Below are positions 45,239 through 54,301 of a stretch of DNA of 64,000 nt, piece by piece. Position 1 is the stretch's first letter. Each line of letters begins with the position of its first letter. Position numbers and translations under genes: made by a program. This stretch comes from Roseinatronobacter bogoriensis DSM 18756 (GTDB taxonomy: Bacteria; Pseudomonadota; Alphaproteobacteria; Rhodobacterales; Rhodobacteraceae): NCBI RefSeq assembly GCF_004366635.1, contig NZ_SORN01000004.1, forward strand, positions 186,001 to 250,000, in the 5' to 3' direction. Under the pieces are notes generated by a model. The model did not search any database. It worked only from the letters and a program-made list of their open reading frames with translations, and was not told the DNA's origin.

Positions 45239-47701
45239 TCACTCTGCCAGTGGGCGAATGGTCGTGATCCCCACTGCCCCCCCGCGTGCAAGCTCCGGGT
45301 CCAGTGTCATGGGGATATATTCGCCCCTGCGCCACAGATCGCCCAGATCATCGTAGTGGCGTGAAAGCGGGTGTCCTGACTGGCCCGTGGACAGGATGAA
45401 GACCGAACTTTCGGGGTCGGCAAAGTCATACACACCGCGATACACTGCGCCATGTACATTTGCGAAGGGTTCAGGGTCGCGACCAGAGGTGCGCCCGCGC
45501 ATGAGTGTATGATCGCCACCAGATGTTGACTGGCGGATATTTACGAAATGGCGCAGCAGCGGCACCTCGCCCAGCACGGAATGGGTATGGGTGGCCATAT
45601 GCGCATCCCCCCAGCGCCAGCTTTCGACATTGTCGCCATAGCGTTCTGTCAGGCGCAGAAGGGCTTCATCCAGCGCGGTGATGGCGATTTCCGTGCAGGT
45701 TTCGCGGACCGAGGATTGCACGATATTGCACCATTCGCCGGCACCATCCGTGTCGCGGAACACCCGTTCGATAAAGACCGGATCGACATGGGTGAAGCGT
45801 TCGGCCAGTGGACCCAGCTCATCGCGGATCAGGCGGGTCTGTAATTCGCGCATCCAGGCGGCGTAGATCAGTGGCTCTGGCAGATGTTCGTTCATTTCGC
45901 CGTTCCAGTCGGCCATCAGCCGCAAGGCGCGCTGGCGCAGATGTGCGCGTGTGCCCGCTGGTGCCGCCTCTCCCGAAAACCACAGATCGGCGGCGACCAG
46001 GGGCAGAAGCAGGCGCGCGGCAGGGCTGACCGTGTCCAGCTGCGCTTCGATGAAACTGTCGCGCGTGTGCACATTGCGTGTGCGCATCAGATGCAGAAAC
46101 CGCTCGATGCGCTGGGTATCGCCCCAGTCATGGCTGACATGCAGCGGGAATGGACGATCAAGTATCTTGTTGTTGGTATTGCCAAGAATACCGCTTTCAG
46201 GGTCCAGAAATCGCGGATTGGCCGAATAGGGCAGGGTGCCAATCCAGCGGTTTTCACGGCGCCAGCCGGGCGCGGGCATGCGGCCTTGCGTTTCATGTTC
46301 AGCACTGCGGCGCGGCATGCGTCCGATGGTTTGCATGGCGACCCGGTCGGGTGTGGCCAGCATCAGGTTTTGCGAAGGGGCCACGAATAACTCGCCCGCC
46401 GCCAAAGCGTCTTCGATGCTTTGTGCACGCATCAGGCGCATGGCGGCTGTCATGGTGGTGTCTTCGGCCTCCAGTGCTGTCCAGCCAAGGCTGGCCACAT
46501 GGCCCGGCGGTGTGACCGCGCCAAGGTCAAACAACCCGCCTGAAAGAACCGGACCATTCTCGGACCAGCGCAGGGTCAGCGTGACCGGGTCTTCATCCTT
46601 GATGCGGATTATCGTGCCGCGCGTTTCGAAATCGGCCCAGCCGTCTGGTGTGCGATACTGTGTTGTGTTGTCGGGGTTCAACTCTTCGATAAAAATGTCG
46701 CTATCGTCCATGTATGAAGATGTGATCCCCCAGCCCAAGGCTTCGGACCGGCCAGAGAGAATGGCCGGAATGCCCGGAATGCTTGCTCCGATGACCCCGC
46801 CGCTGTCCAGTTCAAGCCGCGCCAGATACATCAGCGACGGGGCTGTCAGTTCCAGATGCGGATCATTTGCAAGGATTGCACCGTCGCTTGCTGCGCGTTC
46901 CGGGGTGGCGGCAAAACTGTTCGAAGCACCTGCCATCGTAGGTGTCCGGATGGGCGACAGCGGGTCGTGATGGGTTGCTAATTGATAATCAGGTGTCACG
47001 TCTGGGAACATGGCCGCATAGTCGGGAAGTGCCGCCACGCCAGAGCCGGGCGCATCGGGCATCAGGTCTTGCAACCTTTCGTTCGGTACAAGCAAAGAGG
47101 CGCGCGCGCGCAGCACTTCTTGCGCGATCTGCCCGTTTAGCTGCACCGATAGCAGCTTCAGAATCGCAAGCGAGTCGGCGGGTTGCCACAAGGGCATCTC
47201 GGCATTGAACATGAAGAATTCAGGCGCGCCGCGCCCGCGTGCGCGGTCATTGCTCTGGCGCAGCCAGGCATTCACCCCGTCCGCATAGGATTGCAGCGCG
47301 GCCTGGGTCTGACTGTCCTGCGCCGCCACCGAGCTTCGCGCCAGTCCGTAAAGGTCCAGCCTGCGCATCAATTCATCGGTTCTCAGTGTTCGCCGTCCGA
47401 ACATTTCGGATAAGCGCCCTTGGGCTGTGCGCCGCAGCATCTGCATTTGCCACAGCCTGTCTTGCGCATGTGCAAAACCCAAGCCGAAGAACACATCGGT
47501 TTCATGTTCAGCAAAGATATGGGGCACGTTGTGGGTGTTACGCACGATCTCTATCTGCCCCTGCACCCCTGAAAGTGTGAAGGATTCAGAGTAATCGGGC
47601 AGAGAGCGCGACAGGAAGAAATAGACACTAATCCCAACAAGCACTGACAGCACAGCCAATGTACCGAAAATTCTTAGCAGCCAGCGAAACAATGTGAACA
47701 T
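45239..47701 (-). CDS. Penicillin acylase family protein
   Basis: An 820-aa Ntn-hydrolase precursor with an N-terminal membrane segment (about residues 6-30). The alpha part has FFGLGFAHAQDRLWQMQ. The predicted autocleavage point is before Ser260 in GASNS, which becomes the N-terminal nucleophile of the beta subunit. GQSGHPLSRHYDDLGDLW near the C-terminus is also typical. Substrates of this family include penicillins, cephalosporins and acyl-homoserine lactones. The FadL-like gene follows, so uptake and cleavage of an acylated compound is possible but speculative. Confidence 0.9.
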   Translation of the reverse strand: MFTLFRWLLRIFGTLAVLSVLVGISVYFFLSRSLPDYSESFTLSGVQGQIEIVRNTHNVPHIFAEHETDVFFGLGFAHAQDRLWQMQMLRRTAQGRLSEMFGRRTLRTDELMRRLDLYGLARSSVAAQDSQTQAALQSYADGVNAWLRQSNDRARGRGAPEFFMFNAEMPLWQPADSLAILKLLSVQLNGQIAQEVLRARASLLVPNERLQDLMPDAPGSGVAALPDYAAMFPDVTPDYQLATHHDPLSPIRTPTMAGASNSFAATPERAASDGAILANDPHLELTAPSLMYLARLELDSGGVIGASIPGIPAILSGRSEALGWGITSSYMDDSDIFIEELNPDNTTQYRTPDGWADFETRGTIIRIKDEDPVTLTLRWSENGPVLSGGLFDLGAVTPPGHVASLGWTALEAEDTTMTAAMRLMRAQSIEDALAAGELFVAPSQNLMLATPDRVAMQTIGRMPRRSAEHETQGRMPAPGWRRENRWIGTLPYSANPRFLDPESGILGNTNNKILDRPFPLHVSHDWGDTQRIERFLHLMRTRNVHTRDSFIEAQLDTVSPAARLLLPLVAADLWFSGEAAPAGTRAHLRQRALRLMADWNGEMNEHLPEPLIYAAWMRELQTRLIRDELGPLAERFTHVDPVFIERVFRDTDGAGEWCNIVQSSVRETCTEIAITALDEALLRLTERYGDNVESWRWGDAHMATHTHSVLGEVPLLRHFVNIRQSTSGGDHTLMRGRTSGRDPEPFANVHGAVYRGVYDFADPESSVFILSTGQSGHPLSRHYDDLGDLWRRGEYIPMTLDPELARGGAVGITTIRPLAE

Positions 47702-47721
47702 GAGATGAAGGGGGCTTTATA

Positions 47722-47749
47722 TTGACGGTGGGTGTGGCCCTGATAGGTA
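47722..47749 (+). promoter_or_regulatory. Candidate promoter of the hydroxyacid dehydrogenase gene
   Basis: TTGACG (47722-47727), a 16-bp spacer and TAGGTA (47744-47749) lie about 50 bp upstream of the ATG at 47798, in the divergent gap with penicillin acylase. The boxes are imperfect, so confidence is low. Confidence 0.35.
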
Positions 47750-47797
47750 TTGCCCCTGCGACCAAAGCGCAATCACAAGAATTCGAGGGGGGATGCA

Positions 47798-48673
47798 ATG
47801 AGTAAACTGGCTTTTCTGGGGCTTGGGGTGATGGGGGGGCCGATGGCGGCGCATCTGGCGAAGGCCGGGCATGAGGTAACTGTCTATAATCGCACAACCT
47901 CCAAGGCCGAAGGATGGGTTTCGGCGCATGGCGGCAGCTTTGCCAGCACCCCGCGAGAGGCGGCCGAAGGGGCCGAGTTCGTGATTGCCTGTGTGGGAAA
48001 TGACGATGATTTGCGCAGCGTGTGTTTGGGCGATGAGGGCGCATTTGCCGCGATGGCGCAGGGAAGCGTCTTTGTCGATCACACGACTGTGTCGGCACAA
48101 GTGACGCGCGAGTTATATGCGGTCGCCAAGGCGCAGGGTGTGGGTTATGTCGATGCGCCAGTATCTGGCGGGCAGGCGGGCGCTGAAAACGGGGTTCTGT
48201 CGATCATGTGCGGCGGTGATGCGGAGGATTTCGACCGTGCCGCGCCGATCATGGACGCTTATGCGCGGATCGCGCGGCGCATGGGCGAGAGTGGCGCGGG
48301 CCAGATTGCCAAGATGATGAACCAGATCTGTATCGCCGGGGCGGTTCAGGGGCTGGCCGAGGCGCTGCATTTTGGCGAGAAGGCCGGTATGGACGGGCGC
48401 GCAGTCGTCGAGGTCATCTCTCAAGGGGCGGCGGGGTCCTGGCAGATGCAGAACCGTCATGGCACCATGCTTGATGGCGAGTTCAAACACGGATTTGCAG
48501 TGGACTGGATGCGCAAGGATCTTGGGATTTGCCTTGCTGCCGCCGATGAAGTCGGCGCGGCCCTGCCAGTGACAGCGCTTGTGGATCAGTTCTACAAGGA
48601 GGTGCAGAATATGGGTGGCGGGCGCTGGGACACCTCTGCCCTGATCGCGCGGCTGCGCAAGCTGGGAGAGTAA
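47798..48673 (+). CDS. NAD(P)-dependent beta-hydroxyacid dehydrogenase (HIBADH family)
   Basis: A 291-aa oxidoreductase of the 3-hydroxyisobutyrate dehydrogenase/tartronate semialdehyde reductase family. The cofactor motif [10 protein letters not shown] opens the protein, the substrate loop [14 protein letters not shown] is in the middle, and the catalytic Lys is in AKMMNQICI. The precise substrate (for example 3-hydroxyisobutyrate, glyoxylate or succinate semialdehyde) cannot be fixed. GAGGGGGGAT upstream of ATG 47798 decides the start. The gamma carbonic anhydrase gene follows by 2 bp. Confidence 0.9.
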   Translation: MSKLAFLGLGVMGGPMAAHLAKAGHEVTVYNRTTSKAEGWVSAHGGSFASTPREAAEGAEFVIACVGNDDDLRSVCLGDEGAFAAMAQGSVFVDHTTVSAQVTRELYAVAKAQGVGYVDAPVSGGQAGAENGVLSIMCGGDAEDFDRAAPIMDAYARIARRMGESGAGQIAKMMNQICIAGAVQGLAEALHFGEKAGMDGRAVVEVISQGAAGSWQMQNRHGTMLDGEFKHGFAVDWMRKDLGICLAAADEVGAALPVTALVDQFYKEVQNMGGGRWDTSALIARLRKLGE

Positions 48674-48675
48674 GG

Positions 48676-49215
48676 ATGCTGTATACCCTTGACGGGGTCA
48701 GTCCGACACTGCCCGCGAATGGCGACTACTGGGTCGCGCCGGGCGCGCATGTGATCGGGCATGTCGTGATTGGCGAAGGCGTGTCGATCTGGTTCAATTG
48801 CACCCTGCGCGGCGATAACGAGCCGCTGGTGATCGGTGAGGGCAGCAATATTCAGGAAAACTGTGTATTGCACACCGATATGGGCTACCCGCTGACAATC
48901 GGCGCGCAGTGCACGATCGGGCACAAGGCCATGCTGCATGGCTGCACGATTGGTGATGGTTCGCTGATCGGGATGGGGGCGACCGTGTTGAATGGTGCAG
49001 TCATTGGCAAAGGCTGCCTGATCGGCGCGGGGGCCTTGGTGACAGAGGGCAAGGTTATTCCCGACGGATCGCTGGTCATGGGGTCTCCGGGGCGTGTTGT
49101 GCGTGAATTGAACGCCGAGGCGCAGGCAAAGCTGCTCGCCTCTGCTGCGGGTTACCGGGCCAATATGCAGCGCTTTCGCAAGGGACTGAGTCCGATGGGA
49201 GCCACGGGCGCCTAG
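48676..49215 (+). CDS. Gamma carbonic anhydrase family protein
   Basis: A 179-aa left-handed beta-helix protein. Hexapeptide repeats are plain ([43 protein letters not shown]). The three zinc histidines are in VLHTD, GHKAM and LHGC. It belongs to the YrdA/PaaY-type subgroup; CO2 hydration is possible but not certain, as many relatives have low or unknown activity. It is 2 bp behind the dehydrogenase gene, so they are likely co-transcribed. Downstream lies repeat copy C. Confidence 0.9.
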   Translation: MLYTLDGVSPTLPANGDYWVAPGAHVIGHVVIGEGVSIWFNCTLRGDNEPLVIGEGSNIQENCVLHTDMGYPLTIGAQCTIGHKAMLHGCTIGDGSLIGMGATVLNGAVIGKGCLIGAGALVTEGKVIPDGSLVMGSPGRVVRELNAEAQAKLLASAAGYRANMQRFRKGLSPMGATGA

Positions 49216-49531
49216 GTTTTACTGCTTGATACAGGATGCTCCGTGACAGCATTGAGGGGTTTTGCGGACATTCAGTTGCGCGGAGTCGAGGCCGAAGGCC
49301 GCCGAGCATCGCCGGGCCGCCCCCACGGCACGGCGATTGGGCTGCCCCCAGCGCAACGATCTGATCTTTCGCGGACTTGGCCAGCATAAACCGCTGTAGA
49401 GCAAACCTTGGATCGCCGCACCGCGGCACGACGCTACGCGGCTTTGTACCCAGTGCTTTATATCCGCAAAGTCCCGCAATACTGACCCGTCACATCAAGA
49501 CGCCACTTTGTGTCAGCTATGGCACACTGGA
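49216..49531. other. Intergenic region holding repeat copy C
   Basis: This 316-bp gap is between the gamma carbonic anhydrase and the convergent UbiH-type gene. No credible gene was found. Repeat copy C occupies 49254-49446. To its right a short inverted fragment of the repeat (GTGCTTTATA...AAGTCCCGCAA, 49453-49480) reads like the reverse of the conserved TTGGCCAGTATAAA block. Confidence 0.55.
49254..49446 (+). repeat. Dispersed intergenic repeat, copy C
   Basis: This copy matches copy A through most of its length and copy B in reverse, including ATCTGATCTTTCGCGGA and GGATCGCCGCACCGCGGC. An internal hairpin is complete: ATCGCCG (49308-49314), GCCG (49316-49319), loop CCCCCA, CGGC (49326-49329), CGGCGAT (49331-49337). 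The stem has one mismatched pair in the middle. It lies at the 3' ends of two convergent genes, where a terminator function is possible. Confidence 0.8.
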
Positions 49532-50725
49532 TTACGACCTGACGCCGATTCCCATCTGCATCAGCGTGCGCCGCACAGGGGCCGCCGAATACATCATGTC
49601 CAGCATCTTTGCGCGTGCATCGCGCAGCGGCTGGGAATGGATCATGGAAGCGCGGTTCAACATGCCCACCCCGGTCACACGCATTGCAACATCGGGGTAG
49701 CGGCGGCGGTTATAGGCCGACAGCATCGCAGGCGTTCCCAGCGTTTCCGGCGTGGCAAGGTCAATCAGCGCCGAAAGATCGGCCAGTGACATGTTCAGCC
49801 CTTGTGCGCCGATCGGGGGCACGACATGCGCAGCCTCTGCCATCAAGGCCGTGCGTTCGGCATGGAAGCGTTCTGCGATCTGGCTGATGATCGGCCAGAC
49901 AGTCAGGCGTGACGCCAGTTTCAACGGACCAAACAGCCCACAAGAGCGGATGTTCATCTCTTCCTCGAAATCTGCGGGTGCAAGCGACTGCAACCGTGCG
50001 ACCTCGGGTCCGGTTTCCATCCAGACAATGGCAGAGCAGGGCTGTCCATCCCGGTCAGGCAGCGGGACAAATGTGAATGGTCCGCCAGAACGGTGGATCT
50101 CGGTCGAAACATTCTCGTGTGGCACTGGGTGCGTCACGGCAAAAGCCAGCGCTTTTTGACCAAAGCGCGTTGTTCGAACGCCGATCCCCAGTGCCTGACG
50201 CATGGGCGAGTTGCGCCCGTCAGCGGCGACCAGCAGCCGCGCCTCTACCGTGCTGCCGTCGGTCAGGCCGATCAGCGCCGCCGATTCCCGCGTGGTCAGC
50301 CGACGCGTTCCAATGCCGGGTCGGAATGTGACATTCGGCAACTCCGCCAATCTGGCCACACATTCGCGCTTCAGCAGCCAGTTGGGCAGGTTCCATCCGA
50401 AGGGCTGGTCGGAAATGTCGGCGGCGTCAAAGGCATGGCTGACGCGTGGCGTTGGGTCTTCGCCGCCTGCATCGACGATCCGCATAACCTGAAGGGGCAT
50501 GGCATATGCGTCAAACCGTTCCCATAATCCTGCCTTTTGCAGGATGTCGACGGACGGTTGCAGGAAAGCCGTGCTGCGCAAATCAGATCCGGCATCGGAT
50601 TCGGCCATCACCGGTGGGGTTGGATCGACGCACAGGACTGAATACCCCTGAGTGCCGAAGGCCGCAGCAGCGGTCATGCCCGCTATGCCCCCCCCGGAAA
50701 CAACCACATCAAACTGCTCTCGCAT
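49532..50725 (-). CDS. UbiH/VisC-family FAD-dependent monooxygenase
   Basis: A 397-aa flavoprotein of the UbiH/UbiF/Coq6 group. The FAD motif GGGIAG is at 11-16, the DG motif is in LLVAADGRNSPM, and the GD-type motif is replaced by the family stretch AAHVVPPIGAQGLNMSLADLSAL. These enzymes hydroxylate the ring of ubiquinone precursors. The exact position (C4, C5 or C6) cannot be told. AAGGAT precedes the ATG at 50725; the frame is open for 18 codons further without support. It is a lone leftward gene. Confidence 0.88.
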   Translation of the reverse strand: MREQFDVVVSGGGIAGMTAAAAFGTQGYSVLCVDPTPPVMAESDAGSDLRSTAFLQPSVDILQKAGLWERFDAYAMPLQVMRIVDAGGEDPTPRVSHAFDAADISDQPFGWNLPNWLLKRECVARLAELPNVTFRPGIGTRRLTTRESAALIGLTDGSTVEARLLVAADGRNSPMRQALGIGVRTTRFGQKALAFAVTHPVPHENVSTEIHRSGGPFTFVPLPDRDGQPCSAIVWMETGPEVARLQSLAPADFEEEMNIRSCGLFGPLKLASRLTVWPIISQIAERFHAERTALMAEAAHVVPPIGAQGLNMSLADLSALIDLATPETLGTPAMLSAYNRRRYPDVAMRVTGVGMLNRASMIHSQPLRDARAKMLDMMYSAAPVRRTLMQMGIGVRS

Positions 50726-50806
50726 CGCACCATCCTTCGTAACTTGACAGTAGTCTAGCGCTTGGCGTCGCGGGTGCAATGCTGCACCTGCAATGCAGCG
50801 GCAAAC

Positions 50807-51013
50807 CTAGCCAAAAACAATGAAAATCAGCACGATCACCATGCCGATAGCGGCAGGCACCATGACCGAAACCAGTCCGGGCAGGCCCCAGACCATGGTT
50901 GCGATGACAAGCACATTCAAAAATACCATCAACCCTGCCCAGATCGGCCAGGGTTCTTCGTCATTGCGCCAGTCGCGCTTTTTTTCGTGATGGTGGGGTG
51001 AGTTATCAGTCAT
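50807..51013 (-). CDS. Small inner-membrane protein, paralogue 1
   Basis: A 68-aa protein with a charged His-rich start (MTDNSPHHHEKKRDWRNDEE) and two hydrophobic segments. It ends GLVSVMVPAAIGMVIVLIFIVFG. GGAGG ten bases before ATG 51013 chooses this start. It closely resembles the neighbouring 70-aa protein (shared PWxIWA and VMVPAA...FIVFG), so the two arose by duplication. I do not know the family; an oxidase or respiratory accessory role is only one idea. The frame is short, but the paralogy supports it as real. Confidence 0.7.
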   Translation of the reverse strand: MTDNSPHHHEKKRDWRNDEEPWPIWAGLMVFLNVLVIATMVWGLPGLVSVMVPAAIGMVIVLIFIVFG

Positions 51014-51138
51014 CGCGGACATCCTCCGATAATATGTATCGGAGATGTATGATAACTATACCCCGACGACAGGACGGCACAATGTCGCGCGACTGATGCG
51101 CGCAGGGGGCGTTTATGCCCTGCGCGCGAGGCAGGTCG

Positions 51139-51351
51139 CTAGCCGAAAACGATGAAACACAACAGAACCAGCATCGCGAGCGCGGCGGGCACCATGACGA
51201 CAACGAGGCCCGCAACGCCCATCGTCACCACAGCGGTGACAAGGGTTGCGACCACAAAGAGAATGGCAGCCCAGATCCCCCAAGGTTCATTGGCGAGTGA
51301 TTTCGGCAAACTGGTTGTTGCGGAAGCTGGTTGGGTTGCTGCGTGTGTCAT
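51139..51351 (-). CDS. Small inner-membrane protein, paralogue 2
   Basis: A 70-aa protein with two hydrophobic segments, starting MTHAATQPASATTSLPK. It contains EPWGIWAAILFVVATL and ends GLVVVMVPAALAMLVLLCFIVFG. AGGAGG upstream of ATG 51351 is a strong ribosome site. It lies 125 bp upstream of the similar 68-aa gene on the same strand. The function is unknown. Confidence 0.72.
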   Translation of the reverse strand: MTHAATQPASATTSLPKSLANEPWGIWAAILFVVATLVTAVVTMGVAGLVVVMVPAALAMLVLLCFIVFG

Positions 51352-51449
51352 GATCGTTCCTCCTGAAAACATGAAACCCCGCATAAGGTTTTTCTCGCTG
51401 CGTCGCAGCATGACACATTGTCGCGCATCGGACGCTGAAGGAGTGGTGA

Positions 51450-52097
51450 TCAGGGGCGCAGCTTTGACAAGAACGCGGTCAAGTCATTTGTATGATGCTG
51501 GATATGCGGTGCATCATGGCGTTCAGGGGCAACATGGACTGTGCGCATCCCCAATTCAAAAGGGGCCGCCAGATTGCGCGGGTCATCCTCGAACATGGCA
51601 GCAAGGGCCGGGTCCAGCCCGTCCAACGCAAAGACCTGCGCAAACGCATCCTGTTCCGGCTTGGGGCGGTAGCCTGCATGTTCGACCCCATAGATCGCAT
51701 CGAACAAACCATTCAGACCGCGCGCCTCGATCACGCGCAAGGCATAATCGGCCGAACCATTGGTGTAGATGATCCTGCGGCCGGGCAGGGCCGCTATCTG
51801 GTCGCGCAATTCAACATCGGGGCTAAGGACCGAGAAGTCGATGTCATGGACTTGTTGCATATAGGGCACCGGGTCGATCCCGTGTTCGTGCATCAGCCCG
51901 GCCAGAGTCGTGCCATAGTGTTGCCAATAGGTTTTTCGCAGATGGTTGGCTTCTGACTGTGTGACGCCAAGCGCGTCCATCACATAGCTGACCATCTTGA
52001 CCTCTATCTGGTCAAAAAGGCGCATTTGAGGGGGGTAAAGTGTGTTGTCCAGATCAAAGACCCAGTCACGCACATCTGTAAAACATTCTGCTGGCAT
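51450..52097 (-). CDS. HAD superfamily pyrimidine 5'-nucleotidase-like protein
   Basis: A 215-aa HAD hydrolase of the SDT1/pyrimidine 5'-nucleotidase type. The catalytic motif I is FDLDNTLYPP with Asp15 and Asp17, motif II is IIYTNGSADYA, and motif IV is FEDDPRNLAAP. It would dephosphorylate UMP/CMP-type nucleotides or related phosphates; the substrate is inferred from the family. The frame is open upstream, but the ATG at 52097 gives the expected start. It is divergent from the GntR gene with a 99-bp gap. Confidence 0.87.
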   Translation of the reverse strand: MPAECFTDVRDWVFDLDNTLYPPQMRLFDQIEVKMVSYVMDALGVTQSEANHLRKTYWQHYGTTLAGLMHEHGIDPVPYMQQVHDIDFSVLSPDVELRDQIAALPGRRIIYTNGSADYALRVIEARGLNGLFDAIYGVEHAGYRPKPEQDAFAQVFALDGLDPALAAMFEDDPRNLAAPFELGMRTVHVAPERHDAPHIQHHTNDLTAFLSKLRP

Positions 52098-52196
52098 GGC
52101 GGGAACATTATTCGGAAAATGTGAAAGAGCAAGGCACAAGGGCTTGTCATCAGGCGCGATCCCGTCTTTTGTAACCAAAAAAACAATGAGTATGAC

Positions 52197-52850
52197 ATGA
52201 CAGAGACGAAACCCATGAAAGATGCCTATTCGCTGATCCTTGAGGCGATTGATCTGGGCACATACAAACCCGGTGACCGGCTTGTGGAATCAGAACTGGC
52301 AGAGCGTTTCGGGGTTTCGCGCACTCCGATCCGAGAGGCGCTGCAACGGCTGGAGACACAATCCCTTCTGACTCGTGATGGCCGCTCGTTGATTGTGGCC
52401 TCGCTCGATCACAACCAGTTGGCGGAACTCTATGTCGTCCGGTCAGAGTTGGAAGGGCTCGCTGCACGATTGGCGGCACGCCATGCGACACAAGAAGAAG
52501 TGCGCCTGTTGCGCGGTATGATCGAAGAAGATCGTGCGCTGATAGATGATCCTCAGGCACTCAGCCGTGCCAACAAACGATTTCATAAACAGATCCACCT
52601 TGCGTCACATAACCGCTATCTGGTGCAGCAGCTTGATCTTGTGCATCGGTCGATGGCGCTGCTTGCCACCACTTCGCTATCTTTTGAAGGGCGCGGGCTT
52701 CAGACCCTTGAAGAACATCACCGGATCGTAGAGGCGATCGCCGCAGGGGACGGCGACCGCGCTTATGAAGCGCTGAAGCAGCATATCTCACTGGCTTTTG
52801 AAACGCGCCTGCGTCAGGATTCGATGGCGGAAGCGCGCTTTTCTGTCTGA
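52197..52850 (+). CDS. GntR family transcriptional regulator (FCD domain)
   Basis: A 217-aa regulator. The N-terminal winged helix-turn-helix (about 8-70) shows GTYKPGDRLVESELAERFGVSRTPIREALQRLE, the GntR signature (long motif spans residues about 21-53). The C-terminal FCD domain (about 80-205) has the metal-binding pattern with ANKRFHKQIHLASHN and EEHHRIVEAIAAGDGDRA. It binds a small carboxylate-type ligand in most relatives. The target is unknown; the divergent HAD gene is a possible one. Its stop is 3 bp from the convergent dienelactone hydrolase stop. Confidence 0.92.
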   Translation: MTETKPMKDAYSLILEAIDLGTYKPGDRLVESELAERFGVSRTPIREALQRLETQSLLTRDGRSLIVASLDHNQLAELYVVRSELEGLAARLAARHATQEEVRLLRGMIEEDRALIDDPQALSRANKRFHKQIHLASHNRYLVQQLDLVHRSMALLATTSLSFEGRGLQTLEEHHRIVEAIAAGDGDRAYEALKQHISLAFETRLRQDSMAEARFSV

Positions 52851-52853
52851 GGA

Positions 52854-53594
52854 TCAGAGCACCTCGTCAAGAAATTCCAGCAAAGCAGCTTCTGCCTTGG
52901 CGTTGGCATCCGGATCCCAGTCATTGGACCCTTCAACCGTGAAGGAGTGCCGCGCGCCACCGAATATGCGCGATTCATGCGCAACCCCTGCTTCGCGCAA
53001 CTCGTCCATCAGGGCTGCCAGATCCGCCATGCCAGAGACGGGATCGGCAGAGCCATGCAGGACCAGCACCGGCCCTTGCGTCGCGCTGTAATCCTGACCT
53101 TCGGGCGCACCAAGCCCACCGTGGAAGCTGACAAAGCCCGCCATGTCGAAACCTGCACGCGCCCCTTCCAGCGCTGCGGCCCCGCCGAAGCAATAGCCTG
53201 TCAGCACCATCTGATCTGGCACATTCTCCAATGCGCCGGCGGCTTCTGCCCCGGCTGCGATCCGCGCGCGAAATTCGTCCCGGTCGCCATAAAGTGCGCC
53301 GGTTTCGCGGCGGTAATCATCAATCCCGTCCAGCACGGCATCGCGCCCGAACAGATCCAGCGCGACCCCGACAAAGCCTGCTTCGGCCATCGCATCGGCG
53401 CGTGCGATTTCATGGTCGTTCAGCCCGTCCCAATCATGCACGATAAGAACCGTTCCGCGTGCCTCGCCTTCTGGCATTGCAACATAGCCCTCGAACACAG
53501 TTTCGCCGACGGTGTATTCGAAATTCTCGGCCATTGCCGGGGCTGCGACCAGAAAGGTGCATGTGGCGAGAAATGTAGCATGTGACATTTTCAT
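52854..53594 (-). CDS. Periplasmic dienelactone hydrolase family protein
   Basis: A 246-aa secreted alpha/beta hydrolase. A signal peptide (about 1-22, ending APAMA) precedes the hydrolase fold, with VHDWDGLNDHEIARAD and a Cys135 nucleophile in GYCFGGAA, which is the dienelactone hydrolase type. A His is in ARHSFTVEG near the C-terminus. Known cytoplasmic homologues act on chlorocatechol products; here the role is unclear because it is exported. GGAGG precedes the start at 53594. Confidence 0.88.
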   Translation of the reverse strand: MKMSHATFLATCTFLVAAPAMAENFEYTVGETVFEGYVAMPEGEARGTVLIVHDWDGLNDHEIARADAMAEAGFVGVALDLFGRDAVLDGIDDYRRETGALYGDRDEFRARIAAGAEAAGALENVPDQMVLTGYCFGGAAALEGARAGFDMAGFVSFHGGLGAPEGQDYSATQGPVLVLHGSADPVSGMADLAALMDELREAGVAHESRIFGGARHSFTVEGSNDWDPDANAKAEAALLEFLDEVL

Positions 53595-53658
53595 TGGTTT
53601 TCCCTCCTGTAGTCGCCCACAAGATAGCGCTGCCTTGAAAATGCCAAGGGCATCCGGC

Positions 53659-54117
53659 TCAGGTTAGCTTTTGCTTGACCAGCCCGCCTGCCTTGCCGAA
53701 ATCCATTTGTCCTGCATAATCCGCTTTCAGCGCGGCCATGACCTTGCCAATATCGCGCACAGAACTGGCGCCGGTTTGCGCGACAGCTTTCTCGATAGCG
53801 GCTGTGACTTCATCATCGCTCAATTGTCGCGGCAGGAAGCTTTCGATCACTGCAATTTCTGCGGTTTCTTTCTCCGCCAGGTCCAGCCGCGCGGCTTCTT
53901 CATAGGCGCGGGCCGAATCACGGCGCTGTTTGACCATACGGGTCAAGACGGCGGTCAGGTCGGCATCCGTCAATTCGCTGACGCCCTGATCCCCGCGCGC
54001 CGCAATTTCGCGGTCCTTTATGGCGGCATTGACCAGCCGCAGCGTGGCCAGCCGCTCACTATCCCGCGCTTTCATCGCGGTCTTGAGTTCGCTTGAAATC
54101 TTGTCACGCAAGGACAT
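53659..54117 (-). CDS. GatB/YqeY domain-containing protein
   Basis: A 152-aa helical protein of the YqeY family. It begins MSLRDKISSELKTAMKARDS, and has the tail KVMAALKADYAGQMDFGKAGGLVKQKL that is common to YqeY and the C-terminal domain of GatB, which binds tRNA. The standalone role is not established. AGGAGCGACC precedes the ATG at 54117; the longer frame upstream has no family features. It is divergent from carA. Confidence 0.9.
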   Translation of the reverse strand: MSLRDKISSELKTAMKARDSERLATLRLVNAAIKDREIAARGDQGVSELTDADLTAVLTRMVKQRRDSARAYEEAARLDLAEKETAEIAVIESFLPRQLSDDEVTAAIEKAVAQTGASSVRDIGKVMAALKADYAGQMDFGKAGGLVKQKLT

Positions 54118-54253
54118 CTGGTCGCTCCTGTCAGCACGAATGTTCAAGCATTGCAGACTACAGCCCTGCGCAGAGCGCAGCAAGCACCGATAGCGCCGCA
54201 TGATATTTGGCAGAACAATGCGCCGAGAGGCCGGTTCGCCTTGATTCTCTCTC

Positions 54254-54276
54254 GCGCGCGCCTTAGAGGTGCGCGC
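54254..54276 (+). promoter_or_regulatory. Leader hairpin upstream of carA
   Basis: GCGCGCGCC-TTAGA-GGTGCGCGC is a 9-bp stem (one G-T pair) with a 5-nt loop. It ends 25 bp before the carA start. It could affect initiation or be a terminator of the divergent region; no attenuator peptide is seen. Confidence 0.35.
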
Positions 54277-54301
54277 AAATCCGAACAGACGGAGACGCGC
54301 C

